NCBI GenBank assembly: GCA_958418185.1 | Contig: CATZEP010000023.1 | Coordinates: 1 to 15,117, forward strand | Direction of reading: 5' to 3' | Length of the DNA stretch: 15,117 bases | DNA from: an uncultured Collinsella sp. | Lineage (GTDB): Bacteria > Actinomycetota > Coriobacteriia > Coriobacteriales > Coriobacteriaceae | Shown: piece by piece, positions 14,183 to 15,117 of the stretch | How the letters are laid out: the number at the start of each line of letters is the position of its first letter | Position numbering within the stretch: position 1 is the stretch's first letter | Notes under the pieces: model-generated | The model's database searches: none | What the model was told of the DNA's origin: nothing | Seen by the model: only the letters and a program-made list of their open reading frames with translations | Program-made: the position numbers and the translations under genes

Positions 14183-15117
14183 ATGAAGCTTTCTAAGATT
14201 GTGGCCCTGTTTATGGTGCCGGTACTGGCCTTGTGTCTTGTGGCGTGCTCGGCACCTGGTGGCAATGCGAGCGAATCTGCGAGCTCCGATCCTAAGATCG
14301 CAGAACTCACTGCGCAGAAGCCGACCAATGCCGACGAGGCCGCCGAGTTGTATGCAAAACTCATGCAGAAGGAGAACGATATCTTTTCGAGTGATAACGC
14401 GCTGTGGGAAAAGGTATTCAATGCGGCAAATAAAGACTCGGTAATGATTGAGGACGGCAGCAATTACGGCGATTTTCTGCTCAAGACCATCGACGGCGCC
14501 AAGGATGAGTTCACGGCGGATGAGCTCAAGACGCTCAAGGCCGGTGCGCAGCAGATCAAGGAGATCGAGGACAAGCTCGAGAGCTTGGAGAAGGAGTTCC
14601 CCGGCTGTGGAAGCACGCCGAGCGAAGGCGAGAGCGTCGACGCTTCGGCCGCTGGCATGACGGCTGGTGTCAATGCTTCGAGCGAGGCGACGAAGTTCCC
14701 CAGCTTTACGGGCAAAGACCTGGATGGCAACGACGTGAGCAGCGACGAGCTGTTCTCTAAGAACAAGGTCACCGTCATGAACTTCTGGTTCACCACGTGC
14801 AAGCCGTGCGTGGGCGAGCTGGGCGATCTTGAGAAACTGAATCAGGAGCTTGCCGAGAAGGGCGGCCAGGTCGTGGGCGTCAATTCCTTTACGCTCGATG
14901 GCAACAAGGGCGAGATTGCAGATGCCAAGGACGTGCTGAGCAAGAAGGGCGTGACATATAAGAACATCTGGTTCAAGTCGGATAGCGAGGCCGGTAAGTT
15001 TACGTCAAATTTGTTCTCGTTCCCGACAACGTATGTCATCGATCAGAATGGCAACATCGTAGGGGATCCAATCGTGGGAGCCATCAGCTCCGCCGAGCAG
15101 CGCGCAGCGCTCGACAA
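14183..15117 (+). CDS. TlpA/ResA-like thioredoxin-fold lipoprotein (3' end outside window)
   Basis: The ATG at 14183 has GGAGGA six bases upstream; 311 codons are open to the window edge. Residues 1-22 are a lipoprotein signal with lipobox LVAC (Cys22), so the protein is anchored on the outer face of the membrane. Residues about 45-150 are a charged helical region (AAELYAKLMQKENDIFSS, QIKEIEDKLESLEKEF), unusual for TlpA proteins and possibly a docking or coiled-coil domain. From about 175 the thioredoxin fold starts (FTGKDLDGNDVSSDELF), with VMNFWFTTCKPC carrying the active-site C206 and C209, and the cis-Pro region FPTTYVIDQNGNIVG. Only the last strand or helix appears missing. It should reduce or exchange disulfides of exported proteins, with electrons from the membrane protein upstream. 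Confidence 0.92.
   Translation, partial: MKLSKIVALFMVPVLALCLVACSAPGGNASESASSDPKIAELTAQKPTNADEAAELYAKLMQKENDIFSSDNALWEKVFNAANKDSVMIEDGSNYGDFLLKTIDGAKDEFTADELKTLKAGAQQIKEIEDKLESLEKEFPGCGSTPSEGESVDASAAGMTAGVNASSEATKFPSFTGKDLDGNDVSSDELFSKNKVTVMNFWFTTCKPCVGELGDLEKLNQELAEKGGQVVGVNSFTLDGNKGEIADAKDVLSKKGVTYKNIWFKSDSEAGKFTSNLFSFPTTYVIDQNGNIVGDPIVGAISSAEQRAALD

Noticed and set aside
1..15117. tRNA, rRNA, CRISPR array, insertion sequence or prophage genes
   Set aside because: No cloverleaf, regularly spaced repeats, transposase or integrase motif, or terminal inverted repeats with target duplications were seen on either strand.

Overview
The window looks like a chromosomal segment from a high-GC, Gram-positive gut anaerobe of the Coriobacteriia, most likely Collinsella or a close relative. 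This is inferred from protein style and not from a database search: a topoisomerase B subunit with the RLRPAVILGSDG variant, a twin-arginine/LAGTG surface protein paired with a LuxR regulator, a PadR-DUF1700 operon, and a small CxxC protein beside a NapH-like ferredoxin and a TlpA-like lipoprotein.

Layout. Positions 1-110 (minus) hold the first 36 codons of a type II topoisomerase B subunit. A 465-bp gap with two strong inverted repeats follows. A lipoprotein of 338 aa (576-1592, plus) ends at a clear intrinsic terminator. Facing it is a giant surface protein of 1455 aa (6069-1702, minus), preceded by a LuxR-family regulator on the same strand (7229-6225). Upstream of the regulator lies a frameshifted gene remnant (7751-7373, minus).

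From 7888 to about 9468 (plus) there is a PadR operon: PadR regulator, DUF1700 membrane protein, a small membrane-anchored protein, and a short ORF cut by an in-frame TGA, closed by an intrinsic terminator. A more AT-rich orphan gene of 227 aa follows (9501-10184). Between 10300 and 11210 (minus) the DNA is a graveyard of two decayed genes: an AAA-type ATPase with its P-loop in a shifted frame, and an arginase-family enzyme whose metal-ligand Asp has become Tyr.

The last third is the most functionally coherent part. A histidine kinase/response regulator pair (12350-11211 and 13021-12347, minus) is divergent from a plus-strand operon: a 48-aa CxxC membrane protein (13112-13258), a polyferredoxin membrane protein (13251-14153) and a TlpA-like thioredoxin lipoprotein (14183 to beyond the window end). 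Together these look like a relay carrying electrons from the cytoplasm across the membrane to an extracytoplasmic dithiol, probably controlled by the adjacent two-component system.

No rRNA, tRNA, CRISPR array, transposase or prophage gene was found.
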